A stretch of 64,000 nt of DNA from Astrothelium macrocarpum. Taxonomy: Eukaryota; Ascomycota; Dothideomycetes; Trypetheliales; Trypetheliaceae. The stretch lies in the NCBI GenBank assembly GCA_021030915.1, contig JAGEMR010000092.1, positions 62,001-126,000 on the forward strand. The letters are read 5' to 3'. The notes beneath the pieces are model-generated. The model had not been told where the DNA came from. It was given only the letters and a program-made list of their open reading frames with translations, and did no database searches. A program made the translations under genes and the position numbers. Positions 46,137-57,341 of the stretch are shown here, piece by piece (position 1 is the stretch's first letter; each line of letters opens with the position of its first letter).

Positions 46137-48401
46137 CTAGATTGTCCAGGAATATGAAGAACAAGGCGTCAGCTCATCAACTACGTGCCGTTGAAAGGCT
46201 TGTGCCAGTCGTTTCTCAGATCTCGTATCTTCTTCGATGTCAAAGTTGCCGAGAAGGCATTTTGTCGTGGCTGTCCGGTACCTTTCTCCCGCGTAAAGGC
46301 CTAGCCGATCCCTGCTGGCACTCACGAAACTTTCTTGCATGCTTTTAGCCGTTACGTCCGCTGTCTTCTTTTTACCCTTCAAAACGATATCAAGTGCATC
46401 AGTCCAAATTCCAATCTCGAGGAGCACAACACCCAAAGAGTACAGGTCGTGGATCTTGCGATGACCTTCACGAGACATGCCTTGTCTCGCTGGGTGGCGA
46501 TACATGTTGTGTTGTAGATCATCCACATGAGTCCCTAAAGACGGTGCAACACTTGGCCTCGCAAAGTCAACCCCTTGCAAATATGGAGCTGTGTAGTGAA
46601 CCCTTCCAGATTCAAGCCTGAAAAAAATAATGTTATTGCTACTTATACCTTGATGTACCCAATAAACTGCATGCCATTTCTCGACTGCTTTGCTCAGAGC
46701 ATAAGCTAATCCAAGACGCTCTTCAAGGGTAGGACGATGTGAGCCTCTCGCAGTTCGAATACATTCTGCTAATGAGATCCAGGAAGTATTCAGACGGTAA
46801 CGTTCGGGAATCTCATATTCAAAGACGAAACAATGATTATCGGGTTCATGACGCCAATTTATACATTTCAAAGAGCGAAAATCTTTTCCTTTGGTCATTC
46901 TAAGCAACTCTGACAGAAGCTCAACTCTTTGGCGGGTGACTTGTGTATCTGCGGCACTTTGACCCTCAGGATAATTCTTCGTTTCCCGGAATACCGGGAG
47001 ACCAGAGTAAAGTTGCTGTGATGTACTGTCTTCATGTGATTCCAAAGCGTTTTCGATCCCGTACTTGATCAGATGCCGGAGCCTAAGAGAGTCACGGAGA
47101 TCGGAAACTTGCGACACAGTGCTCTTTGTAGCATCGGATACCGTAAAACTGTCATCGACATCATCAGATGCCAGCAAATTTCGTTCTACAGCCTGCTGAA
47201 ATTTGCTATTGTAGTCTGCCAACTGTGCAATAAAAGCCTCTGCACGATGTTGCAATATCTTCAAACCCTGATGCTCACTTTCGGTACTTGTTTGTTGCAC
47301 CGTGAATGCTGTCAAGAGGCGAGAAATGGAATCCCATGCCAATAAAATGTCTTCTTGCGCGTGTGGTCCACCAGAAGCAATAATTGGATTTTCTCCCCGT
47401 TCAACACTTTTTGCAACCTGCCCCATTTCCTCTGTGGACTGTAGTAATTGATCTACTTTAATCTCGGCGACTATTGGTGGGAGATTTGACAAGAGCCATC
47501 CAGCAATATCAGGGAGATCATAGGCTTTGATTTGGTTGCGGGTGAAGACCCTCAGATTCAGCTCTGGGTTTGCTAATTTCGTATGCTCGTTTCGGGTACT
47601 ATCCACGGACAACGGCTGTAGCCGGATAGTACGTTCTTGCTTGTTCATTTTGAGCTTGACATGAACCGGCGTCTCATACAGATCTGCGGCCGCTGTACAT
47701 AAATCGGTATGGAGTTGAGAAACGGTGGTGTATCCTTTATCCTCAATAGCAGCCTGCAGCCTCTTCAACAGTATACTGCTAAAAGAACGCGACGATGGTA
47801 CGGGTGTTTGGACACCTTTGGCGGCAGCCGCCAGTAGCTCGATTGACGGCGGTAACAGATACTGTGAACGTGCTGCCTGTGCTGCATAGCAACAGTCAAG
47901 AATCAACAATACGTCCGCAGCTGAGTAATTGAGGAGTGGCTGAATTTCGAACCAATTCAGTGTTGGCTCCCCTTGAGGATGTCTTCGTAGTATCAGAACG
48001 AGAGCCTAAAGGTTCAGCAGTCTCCAGACTCACGCAGACCAGACCGATCTTTCCCTTTGTCCATAATGAAAATCATCGTTTGGATCGCCGTGACCGCCGT
48101 AGTGCAAAATCAACAGCGCAGACTGGTGATCCCCTTGAACTTTCTCGTTGAGCTCTGCGACACATTGAGCAACAAAGGTATTCAGTTTCAATTGACTTTG
48201 CTTTGACGAAATCGGGAACTCCTCTGCGTCGTAGTGTAAAGCATGCTTGAAGTAGCGGGCCAGGGTCCTGGCTTCATCGCGAAAGGAGCTCGATCCATCT
48301 TCCCAATAGATCATCCGTGCAATCACAATATCATAATAATTACCTCGAGCCACCGGCTCCAAGCGTTTGTTGAGCTCGGCTTGGATATTAGGATTTTCCA
48401 T
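46137..48401 (-). CDS. Caspase-like protease fused to a C-terminal pseudokinase
   Basis: 737 residues from exons 48401-48034 and 47982-46137 (51-nt intron, GTGAGT...CGAAG). The N-terminal caspase-like (C14) fold has ALLILHYGGHGD with catalytic His104, SVWSA, EPTLNW.EIQPLL and LLILDCCYAAQ with the expected nucleophile Cys154, so the dyad is present. Residues ~200-470 are helical with no known domain. From ~475 a protein-kinase-like domain follows: FVFEYEIPERYRL, ERLGLAYALSKAVEKWH, HQGISSNNIIFF where an active kinase has HRD, QGVDFARP where it has DFG, and HDLYSLGVVLLEIGIW. Both catalytic motifs are lost, so it is a pseudokinase, like those attached to HeLo death domains in other fungal proteins. 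Likely role (inference): a sensor or switch controlling proteolytic cell death. It is divergent from the kinase-ankyrin gene. The acceptor was chosen because it alone rejoins the conserved caspase core. Confidence 0.85.
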
Positions 48402-48812
48402 CCGGTAGAAATGATGCGCTGAACTGTAAGAAATGCAGTTGATCTACGCCCTAGTATTCAATTAACGCTCATTTAGTACTCAGGACGGTGTACGTAGCAA
48501 ATCCCCTGAACGAAATCACAGAGTGGGTCACGCGTTGTAGCTATGCCTAACATGGTAATGATGAGGTGGCTCCCACTGATGCCTAATCGCCACTTATGCA
48601 TTAAGGTGGCTGGTTCCCAGCACCGAGTGGGGCCGGGAGCTGCAAAGAGTGCTCCCCTGTAGCAGGCTGTCGACATTCCAACATAATCCTGCAATGCCAC
48701 CGATGCTATGATGGCGTCCAGATGATATTAGTTTTTGAACAACTGCAGGTTCAACTTGAAGTCGTCTTGCGATCAACTATCGCACTCAAAATATCCCACA
48801 CCTTGAACGCAA
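48402..48812. promoter_or_regulatory. Divergent promoter, caspase-pseudokinase / kinase-ankyrin
   Basis: 411 bp shared by two outward-facing genes, so co-regulation is plausible. I see no TATA box or repeat. Confidence 0.55.
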
Positions 48813-51800
48813 ATGGATAGCGGCTCACGGTCGTTTCGAAGATCACGATTGGAGCTGACGACTAGCACATCCCAGCTTAGTGCCAGCAATTTCACCTTGG
48901 ACTCGTTGATGCGAAGTCTTCAGCGGAATGAAATACCAGGCCCCTACGTGCTTCATAACTGCCATGAAGGAGCTAGGTTTCTGGGGCAAGGAAGCCAGTT
49001 CGAAGTATTTGGACGCAGAGTTGAAGTGAGTACTGGGTTCACCGCATTTGACGGCCCGTACCTGGATGCACACCCCGAAATAGACTTCCTCAAACACAAT
49101 GCCTTATTGGGTACACCTGACTGGAAAGTAACTATCCAATTCGCCGCAGTCAAGCGAGCTAAAATATTGGCCACTCAAACCAGCCCATCGACGATTTTGC
49201 ACAGCAATCAATATGAGGCAGTTGGTCGAAACCAGCTTCGAGATACTCTATTTGAAGTCTTGGCTTTGTCTAATGCTCGTCTTCGAGAGCATCCGAACGT
49301 CGTAAAACTTCTTGCCTGGGGCTACGATCGTCGAGGCGAGAGCGAGACTTTATTTTCCCCTCTCCTTTTTACAGAATACGCCATCATGTCTCTCAAAGAC
49401 ATCAGCTGTCACGATTGTCTAACGTGGTCCCTAAAGAAACATCTCTGTGGCGGGATGGTTAGTGGACTGAGAGCCCTTCATGAAATTGGAGTTATTCACG
49501 CTGATATTAAGCCTGAAAACATACTGATATTTGCCAGTCGCAACTCGTCACATTCTTGCATTGCCAAAGTAGCAGATTTTGGCATATCCTTGCGTGATGT
49601 TGACGAAGGGCTTACATCCATCGACGACTTACCTCGGGGTACAGAGGGTTGGGCAGCTCCAGAGCAGATTTCGCCTGAAAAGTTCGCAGTCGCTACCGAA
49701 CTATACAAGTGCGACATTTGGTCCTGTGGTCTCACTATCTGGAGTGCGATGGCGTTGCAAGGAAGATCTCCATTTCTCACTTCAAAGATTGAGGCAGATA
49801 TGCTCCATGACTTTCAAACCGCCCACATGCCAGAAGATTTGTCATGTCAGATTCGTCCAGCGTTGGGCGCAATGATTTGTGCGAATCCTGCACAGCGTAT
49901 AGATCATTTTGGCCATGTTCGCACTGCACTTCAAGAGGACGTTTGGTCTGACTCGGACGAGCAAAAAGAAAGGTAACTGTGAAGGAAACTTAAATTCGGC
50001 AGAATGAATAACTTTGGCAGGGTTCTGCAGCTGTTTCGAGACAAATTCTCCTGGGAATCTCTTGAAAAGAATTCCTTGACCGGGAGATTACGCTGGAATG
50101 GAGCCATGCAAAATCCAGCTACCCCATTTGACCTTGCCCGGGCTTTAAGACAGGAACACTACAGCTGGGTTCACGACATGGACGTATCTGTGCGTTACTC
50201 TGCGCGAGATGGGGCGCTGCTCCAGCAGCTATCCATAGAAGATTCTACTCCTCCGTCAGAACTTTTCAACATCAGTCTCGCCCACGCTCTGGAGGATAAC
50301 CACAAGGAGGAACTTGAGACCCTGAGGTTGTGTGCGGAACGAGGTTATCTTCCAGCGCAAGCCTTGTATGGACAAATCTATGCGGCGCGGGGAGAACTCA
50401 CGGAGAGTGAGAACATCTCACTTCAAGATCCGGCTACGGAATGGTCTTTTAACGCGGTAGCTTCAGGCTACATCTTTGGCGACCTATCCCTTGTCGACAA
50501 AGCCAAGGCGCTTGGTGTTTTTCGCGCCAGTGGGGGTTACAATCTACATTATTGTTCCAAACACGAGCTTGAAGATGGGACGGCTGCTTCATTCGACACC
50601 GGAGGCCTAGTAGGAAATATGGAAGATGAGTTCAGAATGCTTCCTTTGCACCTTGCTGCTGCATACAATGGATTGAGGACAGCAAGTGGACCGAGTAGTA
50701 TATTCGATTCCGATGTTGATGTTAATGCCAGGGACAAGTGGGGCAACTCCGCTCTTATGAGGTGTTGCATGGCTGGAGGACTGGCCTCGCTCAGAGAATT
50801 AGTTGAGCATGGTGCTGATGCGAGCCTTGTTAGCGAAGAAATTGGCTTAGTAAGTCTCCACTGGCTTTTCGTCTTTGCCCAAGAAGATCTCGCAGAAGCA
50901 GCCGCATTACTCAGAATGGGTGGGGCACGCTTCGATCAACAATACCAGGCTATCGCTTTCAAGGCATTCCACTTTCCCTTTGCATGGCCAAGCGGCGGCC
51001 CTCTTCATTGGGCAGTATTTGCTAATAGGATTGATGTTGTTCGTATACTTATCGCAAATGGTGCGCCCATAGACCAAGAAGATGCCAGTCACCAAACACC
51101 ACTTCATATTGCAATGAAGATGATGAATGTAGAAATGGTCCAGTCTCTTCTCGATCTCGGTGCAAACCTGAGGAATCCACGCGAGCCAGAAATTGATACA
51201 CATACTGATGCGTATGACCCCTTGCGGACTCCAGTTCATGACTTTATCTGGGATGAACTTCGTTTAGGCAATGATCCTGATCTTGAAGGTTTCGAGGAGC
51301 CCACAGTCACCTTCGTTCCCGGTTATGATAACATAATATTCTCGAAAACCCGATGGCCAACTAAACAAACGCTTGAGATTTTACACATAATCTCGAGGCA
51401 CAACCCGGGCTGTTTGCGGTGGAAAGACTCGAAAGAACGAACTTGCCTGCATTATCTGCTAAGCCATGGTCACGTCCACCCTTCCATCTTCCAATTTTGC
51501 CTCGATAATAGTGTACCTGCAGACGACGAGGATGTTGAGGGAGCGTCTGTCTTGCAATATCTAATTCGAAATCCGGAATCGGCGAGGATGGGGTACCATT
51601 GGCACCACGTTCTACATACTGAAGCCGACAATTTGCTTAACGAACGGCTCGAGATGTTGATTGAGCCCTTATCTCTTGAGCGAAGATCTCGTCTAGTCAA
51701 CCGTCGAGAGCCTTACTATGATCTAGAAGTAGGAGGAAGAGTCGGTGAAAGTACGAGCCCAAAACCTTACAACTGAATCCATTTAATCTTAAACAGACGA

Positions 51801-52110
51801 TAACTGGCGATCGCTTCATGTCACAGCTTGGTACGGGTTCCCATTATGCACAGCGACGTTATTGAGGTATGGAGCCGACCCAGCAATCCGGTCAGATAAA
51901 GGATACACGGCTCTAGGTCTTGTAAAAAGCGTTGTGGAGAGAGGACGGCCAGTCCACTGGTCGACTCCAGGTAGGCAGCCCGACACTGAACTAGCGAGTA
52001 AGTCAGAGAAGAATGCCCACCTGTTGAGAATGACACAGTTTTTGGCTAAACAAGGTAGAGCGGAATTATCAAATATACGAAAGGGATCAAATGATTATGT
52101 ATGGCCGTAG
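48813..52110 (+). CDS. Protein kinase with ankyrin-repeat C-terminus
   Basis: 1067 residues from exons 48813-49972, 50021-51750 and 51797-52110 (introns 48 and 46 nt). The kinase domain spans about 50-375: FLGQGSQFEVF (Gly loop), FAAVKRAK (Lys114), VIHADIKPENILI (HAD in place of HRD, Asp231 kept), KVADFGIS (DFG kept), GWAAPEQ and KCDIWSCGLTIW. It should therefore be active, as a Ser/Thr kinase. A helical middle with a Sel1/TPR-like stretch (EELETLRLCAERGYLPAQALYG) leads to ankyrin repeats from ~590: LPLHLAAAYNG, WGNSALMRCCMAGGLASLRELVEHGAD, GPLHWAVFANRIDVVRILIANGA, QTPLHIAMKMMNVEMVQSLLDLGA, CLHYLLSHG, SLHVTAWYG...LLRYGADP. Both introns are needed: each removes a stop and restores repeat spacing. 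This is a common architecture among fungal recognition-type proteins; the ligand is unknown. Confidence 0.9.
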
Positions 52111-52890
52111 AGACTCGGGTCGATTGGATGTCATCCGTATGCTGGAGGAATTAAATCATGAACACGTCATATAATCGTTTTCCCGGGTTGGATCCGAAGA
52201 GGTAGGCGATGAAAGCATCTTTAATCTCAAATGACGAGGAGAACAAATCCTTGTGCGGTGTTAAAGTTAAAGCACCCTTGGAATTCGTCCGAGGAAATAG
52301 GTTCGACTGCTTCTCGGAAACGATCAATAGGCCTTGAGTCGCTTTGCAGGTAGAACGGGAGATCAAGACGAAGCCGCTTTCTTGTTCCTTCGAGGAGAAA
52401 TAGCATTGCATCCCCATCGGGACACGATAGGGATTCAAACCCAAACCAAAAAGAAAAGAAAGCAAAAAGATAGAACGTCCAACAACTAACATCAAGTTCA
52501 TTGCACATAAACGAGCCTCCTCATATGCGGCAACAAAATGCTCCCAGAAGAGCAAGCATCTCCTATTTACCCTACGAACCTTTATTTTCACATCGTTTAT
52601 GGTCAAAACAATGAAGGCTGTCACAATAGATCTGGTAATCATTGGCTACAGTTGTGCGGCACATCTTTGAAGTATCCTACTTGTATTAGGCTGTCGCTTT
52701 TCTAGTAATGTTTGTTGGTCAGTCATTTTTGTCGCAGTAAACTATATCTTGCTCCTTTCTTTACCGCTCGACGCTCTTAATATATATAGCCCGTCCTTAC
52801 GTCTTTGGTGTTATACGTAAAGTAGCACAAACCCAGTTGCATATTTCTGTGATCGTTTTCCAAAGCAAGGGGCGAAGAGACTTTTTATAA
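52111..52890. other. Intergenic
   Basis: 780 bp. A 163-codon antisense frame (52151-52642) has no recognised family and irregular composition, so I do not call it a gene. The rest is AT-rich with TATATATA around 52780. Confidence 0.4.
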
Positions 52891-53306
52891 ACAAGATGTG
52901 CTCCCCGACATTTCAGGCGTCGAGATGCATGCGAAATCATCCAACCATCCATTGGATCTCGTTTCACAAGCAATCGAGTAAGACAGACAGCTCTGCAAAG
53001 TCTCGAAGGTCGTATTGACGTTAAACGCCAATCTTATTCGGATAGTCCGGAATTCCTATTCTATGTCATCGACGGCATTCAAAAGCTTATGCATCAGCAC
53101 AAAGGCCCTTTGGAGTTCCTAGAAATTGTTGACGTTCTGCAGCCTTGACGTAAAAGTGCAGCTTCCAAAGAAAGCCATTCATCAACAAGATTTTCATGAC
53201 TGATGACTTCCCAGATGCGTTGGCTCACCTGAGTGCACAGGAAAGGTTGGAACTTTTTGATTTTGCACGAGATAATGAGAGGGACTTTGGATCAGGTCAA
53301 GGTTAA
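52891..53306 (+). pseudogene. Frameshifted coding remnant of unknown family
   Basis: Two adjacent coding-like stretches in different frames and without ATG. The first is 52891-53148 with RQTALQSLEGRIDVKRQ and EFLFYVIDGIQKLMHQHKGP, the second about 53154-53306 with KPFINKIFMTDDFPDALAHL and ERLELFDFARDNERD. Amino-acid usage is protein-like in both, and the frame break at about 53149 has no usable splice pair. I read it as the tail of a broken gene, perhaps once part of the neighbouring recognition-gene group. No family recognised. Confidence 0.35.
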
Positions 53307-53357
53307 ATGGCTGTCTTGAGCCTATGAACCGCATGAGCAGTGGAAGAAGCTTCTTGT

Positions 53358-54241
53358 TCACTCTTCAGCCATCTTTGCCTGCTCCCTTAATCCAGGGGCA
53401 GTTGTTGGTCGTCCTTCGATATCCGAAGCCCACAAAGCAGCGCCCACGGTATTGGTGAAAGCAAAGAAAATCCCCACAACTGGCACCATTTCTAAGAGAG
53501 TTGCCACCACACCAAAGCCTGTGTATGCGCCTCTCCTCTCTTCCACGAATTGCTCTTGTTGATGGCGACTCATCCCTTTTAGCTCAAAGTATCGGGAATG
53601 TAGAAAGGGCCCCGTCCGCTTGCCTTGCAACAGGATGAACAAAATTGTTCCAACTACCGGAATGAAGTTGAGGGGGAGGTACATAAAGTATCGTATAAGT
53701 GCCTTGGGGGTAAACTTTGCAAAAGGTTTCGTAAGCATCTTGCCAAGACGTTGCATAGGATCGTGTCCAGGCTTGACCTCACGACCGCGAAGGACGAGAG
53801 CGGTTTGCTCACGGGACATGAGGGTCTAAGAAGTTATCAGTACCGTGTCGAACACACGCATTCTTCAAAACATACGCCATCGAACGTGTCGATCAGTGCA
53901 CCCTCTACCCACCACGCTCGTGCTCCAATATTTGTAAGGGTTGAACTTTCACTCAGCACCAAGCCTGCAGCACTGACTGCGGCTATTGGGCCTTCCACCA
54001 GGGCCATAGCTGCCATTTGGGGCACGTAGGTGACCAGAAACATGAATGTAGTAATGCCCAGACCCAAAGTCATTGTTGGAGTGAGGTTGGACAGCAGTGG
54101 AGACCAGAGGGAGCGATGGCCGAGAAAATAGATGATGCCCTTTATAGGATATAGGTAGGCACCTGAACGAGCGGCATCATGAGCCAAGACTTGGATGCGC
54201 TTTGCATCTTCCACGGCAATCTTTTCGATCTTGTTCGACAT
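53358..54241 (-). CDS. RRT8-like multi-pass membrane protein
   Basis: 277 residues from exons 54241-53876 and 53825-53358 (50-nt intron GTATGT...CTTAG). Resembles the yeast outer-spore-wall/lipid-droplet protein Rrt8 and related EI24-like fungal proteins. Features: AHDAARSGAYLYPIKGIIYFLGHRSLW at the N-terminus, helices around LGLGITTFMFLVTYVPQMA and LVEGPIAAVSAAGLVLSES, then YFMYLPLNFIPVVGTILFILLQG, a GPFLHSRYFELKGM loop, and a last helix in ATLLEMVPVVGIFFAFTNTVGAALWA followed by the closing ASDIE. Alternating membrane helices and short polar loops dominate. Function in filamentous fungi is not settled; a lipid-droplet or spore-wall role is taken from the yeast homologue. Confidence 0.78.
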
Positions 54242-54919
54242 TCTGGGCGAAGTGGTTCAAAGGAATAGAAAGTCTGACGAGAGCTGCACTGGTCGAAGAG
54301 CTTCATGTGCGCACGCCGCACTCAGGGTACCCGTTTTTGCCATTGAACTGCTCCCAATTGACGTAGTGAAAGGAGGGGCGTGCACTGATCGCGATCAAAG
54401 GTTCCGCCTTAAGAGACCCGATTACGTCAGCGGAAGAGAGGTTTAGGTACCTACCTGGTAGGTTTCGATCCGGACCATTTAATCTTTACCGTTTAGGATG
54501 AGACAGCAAGGACAAATATTCTACAGTTCGTTATTCCTCATGAAGATTCTAAGTCTTGCTTTGAGAAGCTTTGAACAAAGCAGGATTCATTACAGATGCC
54601 AGTAACTATCTTTCGGCCTGATCAGATACACGTTAAAGCCACGCCTATGTAGGATTGGAAAAGAAAAAAATGTGGTTTTCATGGAAGTCTTCTGAGTTGT
54701 TCTGTTTTACCTAGGTGCATCTACGTAAGATGTTCGGCAAACTAAAGACATTGCACTGTGAAACAACCAAGTGTACCTGCAATACAAAGATATCATATTA
54801 CCATTAACCCTTTGCCATGTTTTTATTATTTTATTCTTGTTTTAGCGACAGGTCTAGTGACGAGCCACTGGTGGGCAACCTGCTCGTGCGTTAAGGTATA
54901 TTCCGCGTAATAGTCACAT
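54242..54919. promoter_or_regulatory. Intergenic, RRT8-like promoter
   Basis: 678 bp between the RRT8-like start and the 3' end of the next minus-strand gene. It carries a palindromic TAGGTACCTACCTGGTAGGT block at 54444-54463, related to the LIP5 upstream block. Confidence 0.5.
54444..54463. promoter_or_regulatory. TAGGTA/TACCTA palindromic block
   Basis: A 20-bp element with two inverted TAGGTA-type cores, about 200 bp upstream of the RRT8-like ATG. It has the same word composition as the block at 35381-35446, which suggests a shared regulator or structural element. Confidence 0.45.
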
Positions 54920-55876
54920 TCAGGGAATAGTCTTGTCACCCCCGATAGTTCTCGAGGCATCGCGATCAGAATCGACACGTGGATCAAGCTTGTTGAGCAT
55001 GTCGGACTACGTTGAGGCTTTAGTAAGATGTACAGAGGCGTTACATATTCATGTGAAGAACTTACCTTGTGGGGTCCAGCAGTATTTGGAGCAGGACCCG
55101 GGAAGTCCGTGGCCGTGCCAGTTAGTGTCCCATTGTCAACGGAGCCGGTTGTTGCATTTCCTGAGGAAGGAGAGACATCCGATGATAACCCGGTGTTTTG
55201 TGCTGAGCCAGCGCGAGAATCGGCTTGGTTAATTGATGATGACTGTTGAAAGCCATGGCGATCAGAGGCATCAATAGCACCGGTACCACGAGAGCCATCA
55301 AGGTTGTAGTCGGCCTGTCGGCTTGTCTCATCCGCAATGGTAGAACCGCGTGCGCCCCTGTCAAGACTGGCCTCAGCTTCGGAACCAGCACCGGTGATAG
55401 TGTTGTGAACGCCAGCCCCTTTTTCGATACCAGTGTTACGCGACCTTTGCGGTTCGTATGGGTCAACCACATCAAGGGCGTCGCCAGTCTTTGGTCCAGT
55501 ACTGGAACCGGCACCAGTCACGCCGTTCCGAATCCCACCAGAGGAGAGGGGAGCGTTGTTTGAGGCGTCTGATGAGGGTGCGGCGGACCCAGCAGAGACA
55601 CTGGAAGGCACATTGGCGTACTGAGTAGTTGGTTCCGTAGACTACTCAATTTAGCTATGGCTTTGAGTAGTAGAATTCGTCAGCATACAAAAGTGTCGCC
55701 GGAAGCTTTGGTAGGATTGGTAGCCTATCTAAATCAGTCATGGCAATCGAAATGAGACGTCGTCGACATACGTGAGTTTCAGTGGGAGCTGTGGTGGAAT
55801 AGTTATCAGTAGAGTCTGAATTGTCTGCTTTCTTGGGTTGAATCATTTCTTTCGCTTTCTCGATTAGACCCGACAT
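54920..55876 (-). CDS. Hydrophilic, intrinsically disordered stress-type protein
   Basis: 248 residues from exons 55876-55772, 55620-55066 and 55006-54920. It begins MSGLIEKAKEMIQPKK, continues with long Ser/Gly/Asn/Thr-rich disordered sequence containing two related units (GVTGAGSSTGPKTGD and TITGAGSEAEASLD), and ends PHK-SDMLNKLDPRVDSD.DASRTIGGDKTIP. That 'NKLDPRVDSD' tail is shared by small hydrophilic fungal proteins related to conidiation and stress (Con-6/LEA-like in character). The last exon only appears after removing a 59-nt intron with a GTAAGT donor; reading through it gives a false C-terminus rich in hydrophobic residues. Function unknown; protection in dormancy or stress is inferred. 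Confidence 0.75.
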
Positions 55877-56618
55877 GGTGAAACTGGGTTGAGTGAGAAA
55901 TAAGAGTATTAAAATCGACGCAGTCAAAATTGAGTTCAAAGTTTAGAGCTTGGGAACGATGTCAACATCCAGCGCTTTGGAGCAAGAGAACTTTTGTACT
56001 TGAGAGAAGGTCTGACGTATGCCAAAGAATGAATTGACAGAACCTGTTCTGGTATGGAAAGCAGCCTGACTGGAAGGAACCCACGGCGTTCATACTAAAT
56101 CTTGTACTAGTGGCGTCAAGCAACCGCTCTACGCAAGTTATGCAAATACTGCATTCCTAGTTTTGCACAACCTAATCGGTAGTACTGCCAAGTGTCTCCT
56201 TCGCAACTGGGCATGAGTTCCGACTCTTGAAAGAGCAAAATGATATGAAAACACTTGATAGTGACCCTTCTAAACTCCTTACAAGTCCCGTCACCATTAC
56301 TTAGCTTGTGGAACATACAATTGAATGTTGATCTGACCTGAGCCGTAGCACAAATCCTGAATTAGAGCTACGAAACTTGGCTTGGTCGGATACTCAAATT
56401 AAGTCGTTGATCAATCTTGCTTCAGAGGGCCCTGATTTTTCACGCTCCAATCACGTCACAGACTCCCACCAATGACGCACCAAAATATGAAAATAGCCAA
56501 ATTTTCTTTGGAACTCAAACCACAGCAACGTCATCGGAGTTACTATCAACAATGCGTACCCATGGACTGTGCTAGTCTCGACAATCACGGCTGTTCGCTA
56601 TAGCAATGGTCACCGAAG
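55877..56618. promoter_or_regulatory. Divergent intergenic region, stress-type protein / YAE1
   Basis: 742 bp between two outward-facing starts. No recognisable element. A short plus-strand ATG at 56608 ending at 56634 overlaps the YAE1 start in another frame and could act as an upstream ORF. Confidence 0.45.
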
Positions 56619-57341
56619 ATGATACACGATAGATCTCCGTCAAACTTCGACACCATCATCCCACCCCGCGATCCAGTTCCGCAAGGCCACAACAACAACA
56701 ACCAAGCTACCACTCTTGACGACGTCTTCGCATCCGACGCTGATGACTCTCACGGTCCATCTATAGAGCCCTCAGAAATCCCTCGTGTACGCAGCACGCA
56801 TGTCACCAACGGTTACCGCGATGGCGTCTCTGATAGCAAATCCCGCTTTGTGCAGGAGGGCTTCGACGAGGGCTATGCTCTCGGCGCAGTCCTCGGCCTC
56901 AAAGCCGGCTGGGTACTAGGTGTCGTAGATGGGTTGGTGAAGGCTCTGAGTCAGCGGAGGATAAGGCGCCGAGGGCAGTCTGGAAGGGTTCCGGAATCGA
57001 CTGGATCAGAAGGGGGCGTTGTCCAAGAGGAGTTTAGCCAAGATGAGCGGGAAGAGCTGGAACGGAAGCGTGGAGACATGCTAATTCAAGCACAAGACGT
57101 ACTGGCTCGGGCACAAACAGAGTTGGCTGTGCAGAATCTATTCGGTCCGGAGTATTTGGGTGAGGATGGGATTTGGGCGTGGCCCGTTCCAGGCGAAGAG
57201 GGAGACATCACGTTCGAAGAGGTTGCCAGAGCTCATCCGCTGGTGCAAAAGTGGACCAAACTTGTCCGTGACTTGGCTGTGTCATGGGATGTGGATCTGG
57301 ATGCTGCGGCGAAAGCAACGGAATCTCGAGATGACGGCTAA
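56619..57341 (+). CDS. YAE1: Yae1, iron-sulfur assembly adaptor for Rli1/ABCE1
   Basis: 240 residues, single exon. Yae1 works with Lto1 to bring the cytosolic iron-sulfur targeting complex to Rli1, the ribosome-recycling ABC protein. Visible features: DDVFASDADDSHG, then SEIPRVRSTHVTNGYRDGVSDSKSRFVQEGFDEGYALGAVLGLKAG, the deca-GX3 helix that defines the family, here cut into shorter parts: HVTNGYRDG, FDEGYALGAVLG, LKAGWVLGVVDG. A basic linker and an acidic helical tail with QAQDVLARAQTEL follow. The start codon lies in a reasonable context and gives the usual length. Confidence 0.93.
   Translation: MIHDRSPSNFDTIIPPRDPVPQGHNNNNQATTLDDVFASDADDSHGPSIEPSEIPRVRSTHVTNGYRDGVSDSKSRFVQEGFDEGYALGAVLGLKAGWVLGVVDGLVKALSQRRIRRRGQSGRVPESTGSEGGVVQEEFSQDEREELERKRGDMLIQAQDVLARAQTELAVQNLFGPEYLGEDGIWAWPVPGEEGDITFEEVARAHPLVQKWTKLVRDLAVSWDVDLDAAAKATESRDDG

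Noticed and set aside
50004..50020. ATG at 50004 as the start of a separate ankyrin gene
   Set aside because: It lies inside a 48-nt intron with GTAACT donor and TTTGGCAG acceptor; splicing joins kinase and ankyrin parts in frame.
52151..52642. 163-codon minus-strand open frame
   Set aside because: No recognised family, irregular composition, overlapping frame on the same strand. Kept as intergenic.
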